Positions 12,151-25,204 of a stretch of 64,000 bases of DNA are shown here, one piece after another. Position 1 is the first letter of the stretch. Each line of letters starts with the position of its first letter. The position numbers were made by a program, and so were the translations under genes. Origin of the DNA: Ailurus styani (taxonomy: Eukaryota; Chordata; Mammalia; Carnivora; Ailuridae); NCBI GenBank assembly GCA_002007465.1, contig LNAC01000862.1, positions 124,001 through 188,000 on the forward strand, in the 5' to 3' direction. The notes under the pieces were generated by a model. The model saw nothing but the letters and a program-made list of their open reading frames with translations. It did not search any database and had not been told where the DNA came from.

Positions 12151-12744
12151 TAATGTATTATTGGTTTGGTTATTATACATATTTTGTTTCATAGTTGTCT
12201 TTTGGAATTTTTGTAGGTGATGAGGATAAATGAAATAACATGAATATTTGTACTAGGACTTGTGCTAATTTTTGCTTATATTTTAATCGGATTCTAAGAT
12301 ATTGTGTTCTGAATATTTTAATTATATTTATAAGAAATGAGTTTGAGATTATTTTCTTATAGTTCTTACGGTAATAGATACCCTGCTTCTCTCTTAAAAG
12401 AAAGGTTTTGCAAACTAATATGTAGCGAGAATCAAAGTTTATTTTCCAGTGAGCAAAATGAAAGCATTGTTATACAAATTCAATGGGATATACAAGAATA
12501 ATATATATTTTTTTAATTCAGGAAGGAATCAATAAATGATTTTACTTCCTATAAACATATTTTAGTGAATTCTATTAAATAATAACATACATATAAAATG
12601 TATAAAGTTGTGTCTATTTCACAAGATGAACAGTCTTTAAGGGATTTCCACAACAAAAAATAGGACATAAATATTAATTCAGGGTCTCTCTCATCTTCTT
12701 CACAGACAAAACTCATCTCATAAGCTAATTAAAATCTTGATTAC
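12151..12744. other. unassigned AT-rich stretch
   Basis: No gene or named repeat is visible. Confidence 0.5.
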
Positions 12745-14095
12745 AATACCATCGATTAACTGTGTTGATTTTTGGACATTATATAAATAAAGTCATTCTG
12801 TATTTGCTCTTTCATATATAGTGTCTGTCACTCAAAATAATATCTGTGAGATTAATACATATTGTTGATAGAAAGTTCATTTTCTATCTGGTATGTATTT
12901 CACTGTATATATATATATGTATATATATATACACACACACTACATTTATAGTATATTTATTCCACAATTATTGGATTCTTGCATTGTTTCAAATTTTGGC
13001 TATTCTAAATAAGATATTCTGATAATTTTTGTAGAGATCTTTTCACAAATATATGCAAGCATTTCTCTTAGAAGATCTACAGTAGGAATTACAAGATTAT
13101 AAAGTGTGATGCTCAGCTTTAGTAAATAGTATCAAATAATTTTGCAACATGATTGTAGGCTATAACTATTTATACCTTCATCAATAATGTATGAGACATT
13201 TGCTCCACATCCTTGCCATTAATTAAATAATCAATTAATGAATTCACTCATTCATTCATTTGCTATATTAACCATTGTAATGTGCATATAGTGTTGTTGC
13301 ATTGGTTTAAATGTACATATAGCATATTCACAAAATTTATTAAAACTTACAGAAAATTTGTTACTGCATTTCTGAGAATTACAAGTACGCTGTGCTCAAG
13401 GCTTGTTAAATATGTCTGCTCATAAAAAATACACATTTAGTTGATGTCTAATCAAATTGAGCACTTCTAAATAATTTTATTGGCTGTTTATGTGTCATCT
13501 GGTGATTTTTTTCCATTTAAGCTTTTTTCCCCCATTTCTATTTCCTTATTATTGGTTTATAAAATTTCCTTTTACATTCTAGATATGAGTTTGGATGTAT
13601 GCATTCTAAATATTTTCTCCTATTCTATAGGTTGCTTTTTCACTCTCTTAGTAGTCCTCTTTGCAAATATATGTATGTTTATTTGCATATTGTCCAATTT
13701 ATACATATTTATATTCCTTTCTGGTTTGCTCTTTCTCTGATCCTATTTTTAAATAAATCTTTGCTTACTAAAATGTCATGAAGATGTTTTGTATTTTATT
13801 CAAAAACCCTATTGTTTATCTATTCACATTTATATCTGTATTCTATCTGGAATTAACTTTGAGTTATGCTGTGAAATAGGAATAAGGGTCAATATTGTGA
13901 CTTTTGTATTTGGAATATATAAATAACACAGCACTACTGTTGAAATGACCATTCTTCCTTTACCAGACTACAAAGTTATCTTTGCCATAAATTATTTAAT
14001 TGCATATGTGTGGGTCAGTTTTTTGAATCTATATTCTGTTCAAAGTGTGTTTTAAGTGATACTGCTTTAATATTTTTTCTGATCATGAAAGTTAT
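12745..14095 (-). mobile_element. ancient L1M ORF2 remnant, antisense
   Basis: It contains the antisense series GTTTCAAATTTTGGCTATTC, ATTTGCTCCACATCCTTGCC, AACCATTGTAATGTGCATA, TATTTTCTCCTATTCTATAGG and a TTGAATCTATATTCTGTTC segment. This is the usual order of the end of L1 ORF2 read backwards. It is strongly decayed, and short frames within it are debris. Confidence 0.75.
12905..12940. repeat. TA/CA microsatellite
   Basis: Alternating TATATA then CACACA inside an antisense L1M. It lies where L1 has its TA-rich segment upstream of the TTTATCCATTCATC-type motif. Confidence 0.85.
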
Positions 14096-14542
14096 GTATG
14101 TATATAATAATAATGTAACTTAATATTGAATATTAACTATTGTAATATTTTCTTCTAGTCAGTAAAACAGAAGGGTACACACTTAAACACACATGCCTTT
14201 TATCTCTAAATCATCTCCAAGCTCTAAAACAGTACAAACTTGGCACACCTTGATTTTTTTCATTAATATGTTTTATTTTTCTAATTCCTTATTTTAGCCT
14301 AACTTCGATTTAAAAAGAAAGAAGTATTAGATATTTTAAATAAATAATCTTCTTAGCTTTTTACTGTATCTATAATGGAACCTTGATTAGGAACTCTAAT
14401 CCAAGGAAATTCTATGTGAGTGAACATAGACATAATAATATGTCAACAAGGTTGCAAAATCTTAGCAGTAGGAACTACAAATTGGATGCAGTTTAGGAAG
14501 ACAGTAAGCTATGCTCATACAGAAAGTCGTATAATTACAAAG

Positions 14543-14745
14543 CGGGATTTCTCAACACTGGCACTTTTGGTATTTTGAGCTGAATGATTTTTTGCTGTGG
14601 GAAACAGTCTTATACATGTAGGGTATTTAGCAGAATCCTTGGCTACCTTCTAGATGCCAATAGCACTCCTCAGTTGTGACAAACAAGGATCTCTCCAGAC
14701 ATTGCCAGATATACCCTAGAAGGAGGGGAGGATTGTCCTAGCTTA
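14543..14745 (-). mobile_element. MER5A-like hAT non-autonomous transposon
   Basis: Plus strand: TTTCTCAACACTGGCACTTTTG, then TTTTTTGCTGTGGGAAACAG, AGGGTATTTAGCAGAATCC, TAGATGCCAATAGCACTCC and CTCTCCAGACATTGCCAGAT. This is the MER5A layout, about 200 bp long and decayed. No transposase is present. Confidence 0.75.
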
Positions 14746-17700
14746 AAAAGCTCTGTTATAGTTAGAGGGTACAGATTGCTCTGGCTGTAAGCTCATGTAA
14801 TCACTCTTTGTATGTATTCCTATGGGCCAATTGAAGTCTGCAAGTGGACAATTCAAAAAGACATCTCTGAGGTTTTCTGGGAGGGAAGGAAGTGAGGCCA
14901 ACATTCCATTCATTTCAGATTTAAAGGATGTCTTTGATAAATTCATCATCCTCTGACCGCATAATCTGACAAGAAGATATGACAGAACTGGAAAGGGTGT
15001 TGATGGTATTTAACAGTGGTATGTACTACAGAATACATTTTGTGACTAAGAGCATTTCTGATGCTAGAATTCCACATTCTGCCACATTTAAAATTATGTT
15101 AAAAGCCTGTATCAAAAGCCTAAGCTAATTGGTTAAAGCTGGACAAAAGAGTCACACTAATCCATACCAAATAAAGTTGATAAGCTATTTAAACCTTTGT
15201 AGTCCACTCTCTACTCGATCTAGAAACTCAAGTGGAGAGATGTATGAATTTATTTATGGTGAAGTTGGGAAATTAAGAAAAATAAAGCTTTTCTACTTTG
15301 CATAATCTTTACGCTTTATCTTTTCTAAAGTCTCTTTATCTCCATAAGAGCTTAAGAGATTTCACGTCAAACACCCATCTATTTTGTAACCCTCACCATG
15401 ATTTAGTCAGCTACTGTATTTGGACTTCTCTGGTCATTAAACCAAAGACCTTCTATCCTAGATTTGCTAACATTTTGGCTACAGCTTCAATGCTTTTATA
15501 CTTTCCCAGATTTTATTATAAACTGGCTGAATGGTATGGAGTTGGTTTTGAGGGAGGGGGATGTATGCATGTGGCTTGGTTTAATGACCTAAACCAATCT
15601 GAACTCCACCAAGATGAAACATTACTATTTTGTTACCTTGAATATCCCTACAAACTACAGTCGTGCCAGTTTTAACTAGGAATAGGTTTATTTGCCCTTG
15701 CTTCAGTTGCATTATCCTCTTTACTGCTATTTTTGTAATTATTTTTTTAAAAATTCCTTTATTTGGTCTCCATTATAGAGCCCCAGTTGAAAATTCTTGT
15801 ACCATTCAGCTCTTCTTTTCTTGGCTCAATCTCATATACATCGAGTTTATACATAACTATATGTATGAAGATCAGTTGTCTTTCTATACAAATTTCACTA
15901 TTGTTTGCAATTTTTTATTTATTTACTTGTTTTTTTTAGAAGTAGGAGTAGAGAGTTAGTGATAAATTTATGTGGACCAATTATGTGTGTATTTTTTTAT
16001 TTCACAACTCTAAGCAATCTCTGATAATGTGTTTTTGGCTTTCATTTGTTTGTTTTCTAATCACATCCTTGATCTACTTGAATGATGACGTCATTTCTCA
16101 CCATTTACATGGCTTTCACAATGCTCATGTTCCCAGTTGAATAGCATAGAGGAAGCTTCAGAAAGTTGTGTGATCTTCATTAATTATCACTCTGCTGAAC
16201 TGAGTTCTGTGTCCTCTCTCAGGCTGCAATAAGCCTTAGGCAGGCAGCATCCCAATTCTTGCTGAATACCCGTCTAATTCTAGAGCCAGTGGATCTCTAA
16301 AAGAAATAGTAGTCCCTGGTACAAATAGCTGTAAACACCTGAGGGCCCAGTGCCACTCTAGAACTCACAGGTTAGCAAGAATAATATCTACTATCCACTC
16401 CCCAAATCTGAAATGTTTGTATCAAAGAGAAGAAAGAACTAGAGCATCAGCTCTACCTTCTCTTTTTGTGTCTGTCTGGGTAGTGTTTTTTCCCTTTTAT
16501 TTGAATTCTGAATCACATGGAAAAGTGGAAAAGATGTGATACTTAACATAAGAAGACTCTAATTTTTTTTCTAATTTATGTTAAGAAAATGAACATGGGA
16601 AAATACTTAAATAGCAATTTCCTCAGCAATTCCAATGAAGTATAATGGTTAATATAATTAAATGCTTGAACATTGTTAACTGTTTGGAAAAAAAATTGAG
16701 AAACACTTTTATATGATTTTGCTTTTCCCTGATAGTAGAGTTCATATGCACATTAACTGAATATGTTGCTAAACCACCAATATTCAGTCACATATGTTGC
16801 ATTATCATACCTTCCTTTTTTTCAACATGAATCATTTAAAAACAAGGTATTTTAAATACAGCTGACTTATTTGTCCCTTGAGCCTTTCAATATACTTTGA
16901 ACATACAGAATATAGGTGAGAATTAAAACAAACTGCAGTATTTCTTTTAACTATGTGATGGAGGATTTTATCAAGGTTGCCAAGGGTGGTCTTATCTTCT
17001 GATTTGTATTTGCCTGACATAGATAAACTGCTTCAAAACACTTAAGGTTTGTAAGGATCTGTGGAAATATAACTTTAAGGCAATTATGCAATAGAAATAC
17101 CAGACTATAGATCATTTCACCTTGAGGAAATTTGATTATATTCAAATGCCATTTATTATTTGCATAATGGAAGAAGTATTAGAGTTTTGAATTGCAGAAT
17201 AATATAGACATGTGTTCATTATGGAATGTGTCTTAAATCAGTGCCAGAGATCGGGTATAAGTTATTTATATTTTAAAAAACTGTTTATGTATACTGTTGA
17301 ACCAGAATTTGGAAAATGTGTCTTTTCTCATTCTCTGTCATCAGCAAATTTATGTTATTGAAATATGGCTAGAAATCCTTACCTAGTTTTTATGACATAT
17401 TGATAAAACTTACTTTACATATTTTATATCTGCTTATAATGCTATTCTGTGTCTGTATTTTACTAAAATACCTGCCTGGATAGAAAACATTTTTGATATT
17501 ATGTATTATAAACAGAAAAAGCATTCTGTTTAGTGAATAAATGTTATACCTTTCCCCCTGATTTATCTCAAAATCATGAAATGCATTTTCTTTCTTTTCT
17601 TTTTTTCTCTTCCTTTATTTCTCTTACAAAAATGCTTTTAACTGAATGTTTAAGTATAGAAACAAGGACATATTTATGGTCCTTTCCTGTTTTATGAGCA

Positions 17701-19755
17701 CTAATGTGTTAATAGGTTTATAAATAAAAGTTCAACAAATTGAGATTTTGGTAATATTTTATGACTTTTATATTTATATTTCACTAAAATTAGGGATGTT
17801 GCTTTGTTCTTAAATTATTACAAGTACTCAAAATTAACAAAAGCGATGTCTCTTGAATTTTAAGGGATCTTTTTAGAGCACAGAATTAGGTTAGTGTAGT
17901 TCAGTGCAAGAAATGAAGAGAAAACATATTCAGGTTACTTCACAGTGTTGTAGGCAAGTTGCGGGCCTACCATATTTAAATAACCTAGTGTATGACATGT
18001 AGTTAGTTAATATTAACCATTTTTATTTTTCATTTGGAATTTTGCTCAATGAAACAAAAGGTTAAATTACAAAATACTGTATATTGGTGGAAGCTGCAGT
18101 TTTATTCCTCCTTGCACTTGCTCAAGTTCTCTGTGATCTTCTGTAATGATCCAGTTTGTCTGTTAATGCATCATACATTAGTCTAGTACCTATAATGTTT
18201 TTAGAAGCTAAAATTTTCTTTTTTATACATGAGGAGAGAAAACACATGCTGCAAATAATAACATAGTGATCTTCCTTACTATGTAAAGTGATAGAGTGAT
18301 GGAATAATCCTAAACTCATTTGGGAAATAGTATGCTTTCTTTTACCTCCCTTAATCACATGACTAGCTATTCCATAAATGGAATAAGTTTTCAAACTACA
18401 ATTAGAAACCCTCAGTGAAACAGTAGTACCCACCTCATTATGGAGCAAATGGTCTTTTCTGAACTAGTACTGAACCTCTCTTGGCCATATATAATATGGT
18501 TGTTGATTTGGGGGGAAATGTCCAGATTCTGGTCTAGTGCTTGGTATATAGTGCTCAATGCATTTTTACTGAATGTATCCATGAAGTATACATTCTTGTT
18601 TCTCACTTTAAAATACCTTTTTGGAGCACAACCCAGGAATTGTCTCATGCTGTTATGAAATTCAGTTTGGGATATGGAATGTTTGAGCAGACCTGACAGT
18701 TCAAAAGGGGTGCCAGAAAAATCTCATGGAAAACACTATGTCAATATTTTGTATTTGAAAGAGGAATCTGGAGAGTAATGGTAGAAATTAGACACCATGA
18801 TCTCTACGGAGTTTCATTTTGCCACATGGTCATTGTGCCTTAAGACAGGCAAATTTTGATACCTTGAATTTACCTAATCTTGATAAATAAAAGTGGTGAA
18901 GTAAGATTTTATAATGATAAAGAAAATTTGAGAAGAAAATGTTTCTTTTGAATTTTTAATTTGGAATATTCATATTTTACATAAGAATATTTACATATAA
19001 AAGGTACCCAACTTACTATTTCTCAAATAACATGAAATATTATTTGCCTGTATTCAGTTTTAATTTATTAAGTAACATTTTAGAATTATTATTTGATAGT
19101 GGATATCATGTTTTATGCATTCTTCTTTTTCCCCATCTGCACATACAGTCTGTGACTAGACATGCCTTCATTAAGACATAACTTATGCCCAGGGAAAGGT
19201 CAAAATGAAGGTGTCTCAGTATGGCCTTATGGTTGAATTGACCCCATTGTCATTTCATACCCATAAGTGTCTAATAAATTGCCATATTTAGAAATATGTA
19301 GATATGGAGTACTCAATTGCATTGGCATCTTCACAGATGTTCCCCTTCTTTTTGGCAGATTCACTGCCTCTTGGCCAGTTCACAATGAGACAGATTCAAG
19401 AGCTTTTAATTATGCAATATTTTCATTATCTTAGGAGATAGAAATGTGCGTGGGGTCAGTATCAAAGGACATGATTTCAACTTTATATTTTCATTTCTAA
19501 AAACCATATAAATAGAAAGCAAAAACCAAACAAAACATTTCCTCTCAGGATTGTATCCATATTCCATGTGGACAAATTTTAATTCATAAATTTTCAAATC
19601 AAATTATCACTTAGAAAACTGATATATGGAGCTATTAATCCTTTTATTAATAATTAATAGTCTGCAGTGCTTAGGATCCAACTTTTAAAGCAAGCTAATC
19701 AATAGAACAGCATTTAGCCTTGGCATCTACGGTTAAATAAAGAATCAACATAATT
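14746..19755. other. 5-kb repeat-poor non-coding block
   Basis: I recognise no SINE, L1 or LTR here, although the flanking DNA is dense in repeats. Open frames of 60-125 codons (for example 15298-15675 plus, 18122-18448 minus) show no domain, no codon bias I can defend and no splice context. It is a candidate for conserved non-coding sequence by contrast with its surroundings. Confidence 0.45.
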
Positions 19756-19762
19756 CAGTTTT

Positions 19763-19852
19763 TTTTTTAATTTTATTTTTATTCTTTGCCCAAGGGGTAC
19801 AGGTCTGTGAATCATCAGGCTTACATCTTTCACAGCATTCACCAAAGCACAT
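19763..19852 (-). mobile_element. L1 3'-UTR tail, antisense, ~90 bp
   Basis: A T-rich start is followed by TTATTCTTTGCCCAAGGGG, TACAGGTCTGTGAATCATC and TTTCACAGCATTCACC. This is the antisense 3' end of young carnivore L1. A target-site duplication is not evident. Confidence 0.85.
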
Positions 19853-20236
19853 TTTTACTTTTGATATTTTTCAATGGAATATTTTTGTCTGGTTAAAGAA
19901 GGTTCTTTCCCCTGGTTTAAAAAAAAAAGTTTTGCTAAACAGGAAACTAGTAGAAACTGTTTTGTACACTCATATGACCTCATAGGACACTACTGTCTCA
20001 TGTGGATCCAACTCCCAAAAATGTTATTTTGAAATTAAAATAGTGTTCTTCCCATGGTAATATGGTTATTTGATTATTATGATATAACCTCAGAGGATGT
20101 AAGTAGTGGTTTTCTTAATTATATTTTTATTTTTAGCCTGCACACCACATGGACATGTGTTTCTTTAGTCCTGTAAAGGGGTGATGTAAAATGAATCTTA
20201 CTATGATCACCTATTGAGGAATATTATTCTCTCGAA
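19853..20236. other. unassigned non-coding stretch
   Basis: No gene or named repeat is visible. Confidence 0.5.
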
Positions 20237-20250
20237 TGAAATGAACTCTT

Positions 20251-20453
20251 TTTTTTTTTTTTTAAAGATTTTATTTATTTATTTCACAGAGGGAGAGAGA
20301 TCACAAGGAGGCAGAGAGGCAGGCAGAGAGAGAGAGGGGGAAGCAGGCTCCCCGCTGAGCAGGGAGCCCGATGCGGGCCTCGATCCCAGGACCCTGAGAT
20401 CATGACCTGAGCCGAAAGCAGAGGCTTTAACCCACTGAGCCACCCAGGTGCCC
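20251..20453 (-). mobile_element. SINEC: CAN-SINE, young, TGAAATAAAT subset
   Basis: Antisense full-length copy with perfect 14-bp target-site duplications, TGAAATGAACTCTT, at 20237-20250 and 20454-20467. In SINE orientation it has CCTCCTTGTGATC and CTGTGAAATAAAT where most copies here have CCTACTTGTGATC and CTGTCAAATAAAT. It shares these with the copies at 29703 and 53610. Confidence 0.97.
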
Positions 20454-20467
20454 TGAAATGAACTCTT

Positions 20468-21492
20468 ATTGATTCCAAATCTCTATTCTGTATATTCTTC
20501 TGAAAATAGACCCTACTGTTGCATTCTCAAAGGAATACTGGAGAGCTTCTTGAGTTTTTCTGAATTTCTGTTCAATAAATTTAGGCAAAGAGGAGGGTCA
20601 TAGCCTAAATTTCACTAGTCGAAATCCAGCAACTCAGTTTAAAGAAACAGGCCTGCATTGACGACCTTCAGTCAGCCCTGGATGAGTTTTCAGAGATTTA
20701 TTTGCCCCTTGAGCAGCAGGAATTCAGATTAAATCTACGCCTCATTGTTTTATACATCCCAAATAAGTCATTTATCTGCTAATAGCATAATCAGTGCAAG
20801 TTAAAAAAGAAAAGTCAGATGCTTTAGTTGCACATACGTGGATTTCCTCTAGAGCATCATATCCCCAGGCATGGGAAATAGGTAGAGGAACATTATATAA
20901 TCCATATACATTTGAGAGTTAATTTAGTAAAAGTCCTAAATTTACCATCAGTGGCTATAAAGAAAAGAATCAATTGACAAACTAAATCCTGATTTTAACA
21001 TCTTAAATAGAATGTTAATGATTCCTGTTATTATTACCAACATAAAAGTCTAAAGTAGAAATAAGGAATTGCATTTTATATAGTTTATTATTATCAAATA
21101 TGTACTAAAATCTCAAGAGTTTAAATTACATACTTAATCAGTAAAATTCATAGTACTAAGTTCAAACAAAATTGTCTTCATTCAGTAAATTTTAATTGAG
21201 AATTGAACTCTGTATTTGGCCCAAAGGATGGGTATGTGTATATCTGTGTATATATTCTGTAACAGTGTTTTTAAAACTAATCACATGAGGATCTCTTTTA
21301 AAAATGCAAATTTAAACTTGGGAGTTCTGGAGTGGAGTGGAGCAGGAGATTTCTGTATTTGGTATAAAGTTCCAAGCTGGTCCACCAATCCCTCCTTGTT
21401 TATCAAATCCCAGCAGCCCTATAGTTCACTTGATAACACAGAGGTCTTAACAAATTAATGAGTGTAAATGTGGTAAGTATTATTATAGAGTT
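20468..21492. other. unique non-coding stretch
   Basis: No gene or named repeat is visible. Confidence 0.5.
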
Positions 21493-21506
21493 GAGAATTC
21501 AGTTTT

Positions 21507-21747
21507 TTTTTTTTTAGTATTTTCCCCAGGGGTGCAGGTCTGTGAATCATCAGGCTTGCACCTTTCACAGCACTCGCCATAGTACAAACCCTCCCCAATG
21601 TCCATAACCCATCCACCGTATCCCTACCCTCCCAGCCCCCAGTAACCCTCAGTTTGTTTTGTGAGATTAGGAGTCTCTTATGGTTTGTCTCATTCCCCAT
21701 CCCATCTTGTTTCATTATTTTTCTCTCCCTACCCCCCACAACCCCCC
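21507..21747 (-). mobile_element. L1 3'-UTR insertion, antisense, 241 bp
   Basis: A poly-T run is followed by TTTTCCCCAGGGGTGCAGG, the GTCTGTGAATCATCAGGC motif, a CTCAGTTTGTTTTGTGAG segment and GTCTCTTATGGTTTGTCTC. An exact 14-bp target-site duplication, GAGAATTCAGTTTT, lies at 21493-21506 and 21748-21761. The insertion is 5'-truncated within the 3' UTR and ends in a C-rich run. Open frames overlapping it, including a 121-codon minus frame at 21455-21820, are artefacts. Confidence 0.95.
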
Positions 21748-21761
21748 GAGAATTCAGTTTT

Positions 21762-22488
21762 AAGAACATATCAAAGACTGGGACACCAAAATTTTCTGGA
21801 AGTGTTAGGGAAGGTTTCATTATGGTGGTAACATATAAACTGAGTCTGAAAGGATGTAGAATTGTGCTAATCAGGTTATTAATTATTAATTATGACTCAT
21901 TTCTGGCAGAAGGAATAATATATAAAGACAATGACTCACAAAACAGTCTGGGACAATGTCACATTCAATGTGTTAAGTACATATTTATGTGGGAACCAGT
22001 GTACTAGAAGGATGTTAGGAGAGTAGGTTGGCCCAAATTGTAAGAACCAAATTAACAAAATGGGTTTTATACACTATAATGAGGTTTACATACAAATAGT
22101 AGAGTAAAATTACTGCTTTCTCGTTGAGAAAATAATTTTGAAAGGCATATTCAGGATGCATTAAGGTAAAAAGTCTTGTAGCAATGAAACAAGATAGAAG
22201 ACCCTTAAAATAGTTCAAAAGAGAGAAGCTAATGGTCCACATTAAGGCAGAAGTGTCAGAGATGGAGGAGAATAGCTCACTTTAACAGATATTACTGGGT
22301 TTTATTAATAGTAACTGGTGACTGATATGGCATGAGAATTAGAGAGAGGGAACAATAAATTATGACACTAAATTTTCTATATAAGGAGACAGGATTAAAT
22401 GATGACAGCATGAAAAGTTATAACATGTCAAATTTTTGTTCTTATTAAAATATAGCTACCACTACCCATAAGCTCAGTATAGTGTTGT
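21762..22488. other. non-coding stretch, possible old repeat
   Basis: The purine-rich part around 22230-22400 has the feel of a very old interspersed repeat, but I cannot assign a family. Confidence 0.3.
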
Positions 22489-22506
22489 TAAAGTTAATAG
22501 ATAATC

Positions 22507-22726
22507 GGGCGCCTGGGTGGCTCAGTGGGTTAAAACCTCTGCTTTCGGCTCAAGTCATGATCTCAGGGTCCTGAGATTGAGGCCCGCATCGGGCTCTCTG
22601 CTCAGCAGGGATCCTGTTTCCTCCTGCCTCTCTGCCTGCCTCTCTGCCTACTTGTGATCTGATCTCTCTCTCTGTGTCAAATAAATAAATAAAATCTTAA
22701 TAAATAAATAAATAAATAAATAAATA
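22507..22726 (+). mobile_element. SINEC: CAN-SINE with expanded AAAT tail
   Basis: Full-length plus-strand copy. The tail is extended into about eight TAAA units (22700-22726). The imperfect target-site duplication AAAGTTAATAG(A/T)TAAT begins near 22490 and 22727. Confidence 0.95.
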
Positions 22727-22740
22727 AAGTTAATAGTTAA

Positions 22741-24090
22741 TAATTATCAATCCACATATTACAAATCTTTTTTAACATCATGATCAAAATGTTTTTATAT
22801 TTAAAAGTAGAAATGATTGCCATAGTTTTCAGAATTGTAAACAAGCACATTTTCTCAGTGTGATAATTAAATAAGAGAGTATTTTGAATTTTTGTTGTTT
22901 TATCTTATGTGTTACTTCCCAATTATTTTTTCCTGGGCCTTAGGTAGTTTTATTTTCAGTGGGAAAAAAAAGTTTCTGATATAATTGGATCATTTCCACT
23001 TTTACTGGACTCTAACTGCATGTTCGAGCAGTGAGAGTGAAAACATTGTCAAAAAGTTGACATACTCAGGTGTAGGCATATGGAGGGTAAGGGAATTTAT
23101 GGGTTTTGTAGGTAATAACTAAGATAAAAAATAATAAAATTTAATGTTAGAACTCTACTATATATGACATTTTATTTCTTTAATAAAGGGAAAGTTTTGT
23201 AAATCTTCATTACATATTATTTGAACTCAGCCTTTTACATTGCTGTAGTTTATTGCAATGTAAAAGGCAAAGTATTTTGCACAAAAAATGAGTTTAAACA
23301 TAAAGCATCCCTTTCGGTAGTATCCTGCAGTATTTACAATAGCTAACAGCATGACTTTAGGAAACTTGAGCATATAATAGTAATTTGTCATTTTTCTCCA
23401 AGTTCATTGACATTGTCAAGGCATATTTAACTCAGCAGGAGAATTTAAATTTCATACTTGGTGATTTCATGAAGTATTCTTCTTACCCTGAGGTTTCAGC
23501 TAAAAACTCCCTTTTCATTTCTTTCAATAAATTACCATCTATTCATATCTCATGGCTTCATTAGAATGTTCAGATGCAAATAATCAAAACACCACCTGCT
23601 TTCAGACTATGTTTATATAAAAGTTTATTTCTCATTTGTAATTTGGATAATGGCTGAAGAAACATTTATGAATATAATCTCTGTAGGCAAGCAGAATTAG
23701 GAACTTTGGTCAGAATTCTGTGTGGTAAAACATGATCTGTTTTATCAATTGGCTTGGATTTAAATTGGTTGTATTGTATTAGACTATTATTACCACTGGG
23801 GAAAAATAAAACAAGGTAAAACAAAATGGAATAATCATATTTGAATTTCAATAACTAAAAGAAAAACAGAAGTGATTCTTTAGTCGGAACTGTGTGTTCT
23901 GATAGTTTTGCTTTAACTCTGTTTGATGGAGAACACCACCTCAAACCAAGTTCATACTATCTTGTACTATCAAGCCCCTCTACTTACCTCAGCTCCAAAC
24001 TGGATACCCCCTACAATCTTATGAATTATAATACAGTTTTCCAATTTATGTAGGTAGTGGGTCTTTCATTATGTCTTTTCTTTAATGTTC
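22741..24090. other. unique stretch with one perfect hairpin
   Basis: No gene is visible. The feature of note is the hairpin at 23230-23268, listed separately. Confidence 0.5.
23230..23268. other. perfect 14-bp inverted repeat
   Basis: GCCTTTTACATTGC (23230-23243) is the exact reverse complement of GCAATGTAAAAGGC (23255-23268), with an 11-nt spacer. Further out, TTTGAACTCA upstream and TGAGTTTAAA downstream are also nearly complementary, offset by about 20 nt. The origin is unknown: a microRNA-like fold, a decayed palindromic transposon or chance. Confidence 0.8.
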
Positions 24091-24091
24091 A

Positions 24092-24600
24092 TAATGTTAA
24101 TATCACTTATTGAATCTACACACTAGCCAAGTGCTATGCTAAGTAGTATATGTATTATCCTGCTATGGGAATCAAAGGGAAAAAAGGAAAAGAAAAAAAA
24201 AAAAAAAACTAGATCTGGACGCCTGGGTGGCTCAGTGGGTTAAAGCCTCTGCCTTCGGCTCAGGTCATGATCTCAGGGTCCTGGGATCGAGGCCCGCATC
24301 AGGCTCCTTGCTCGGCGGGGACCCTGCTTCCTCCTCTCTCTCTGCCTACTTGTGATCTCTCTCTCTCTCTCTCTCTCTCTCTGTCAAATAAATAAATAAA
24401 TCTCTAAAGAAAGACTGAATCTGATAACAAACTTAGTAATTATTGTTTCAGTAGGTGTTATCATGTTAATAGTATTTTAGGTACATTTCTTAGAGGAGGA
24501 AACCACACTTCAGTTATTTACCTTGCCCTATCAAGGCATACAGCAGGTACATGCCAGAGATGAAATTTGAACCATTTCTTTTCACTGTATTATGTTGTTT
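24092..24600 (-). repeat. MIR, antisense, split by a SINE
   Basis: Left of the SINE, TTATTGAATCTACACACTAG, CCAAGTGCTATGCTAAGTAG and GTATTATCC match the MIR end. Right of it, GAGGAGGAAACCACACTTCAG, a TTATTTACCTTGCCC segment and GAGATGAAATTTGAACC continue the same element. The SINE at 24217-24411 interrupts it. Confidence 0.7.
24217..24411 (+). mobile_element. SINEC: CAN-SINE, young, with CT expansion
   Basis: Near-consensus head; the body ends in an uninterrupted (CT)n run at about 24357-24382. A 16-nt A-run lies just upstream at 24193-24208. The flanking repeat is imperfect, ACTAGATCTG against ACTGAATCTG. It interrupts a MIR. Confidence 0.95.
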
Positions 24601-25200
24601 CAGTCCCTTCTGTTTGAATTGTAAGAATTTGCTACCTTATTTTATCTTGTTTTATTTTAACATGACTCTTAGATTCACTTCGCTTTTCTATTAGTACTTT
24701 AAGGACCAGGTCAGAGTCCTGAGAGTTGACACAGTTTGGTTCCATACCTGCTCCAATATAGTCTCCCTACCCTCATCCATCCTTCCACTCTGCCTTCCAC
24801 TGCCAGCTAGAATCCTTCACATGTAAAAATTGTATTCACTTAGTATAATGCCATAAAGCATGAAATTTGATGTTTGACTTCCAAGGCCTTCCTTAATTTT
24901 ACCCTACTGCTTATTAAATATATTTCCCCATTCTAATATTGTTGGATATTGAGATATTTCATACTTTTTTTTTTTTGCTGTTAGCAAGCTGTGTTGGCCA
25001 CTGTGACTCATGTAAATTTTGTATTGAAGTCCAACCTTGAATCCTCCTATTAATCTCCATCTATACAATCCCATCCATTTCACAAAGCACAAATTAATTT
25101 CTTACATGGACATCATTTTCCCTCTTGCTTCTTATATATCAACTTTCTCATTTATAAACATGATCTAACATTACTGTAAGTTCTATATATTATCCTAAAA
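24601..25200. other. unassigned non-coding stretch
   Basis: No gene or confidently named repeat. Confidence 0.45.
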
Positions 25201-25204
25201 TTAG

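Noticed and set aside
15298..15675. 125-codon plus frame, the longest outside recognised repeats
   Set aside because: Composition is that of AT-rich random sequence, with no recognisable domain and no start or splice context. Comparative data would be needed to revive it.
21800..22400. Possible very old interspersed repeat
   Set aside because: General resemblance only; I could not place any diagnostic motif.
24357..24382. (CT)n tract as an independent regulatory GA element
   Set aside because: It is the expanded CT-rich body of a CAN-SINE.
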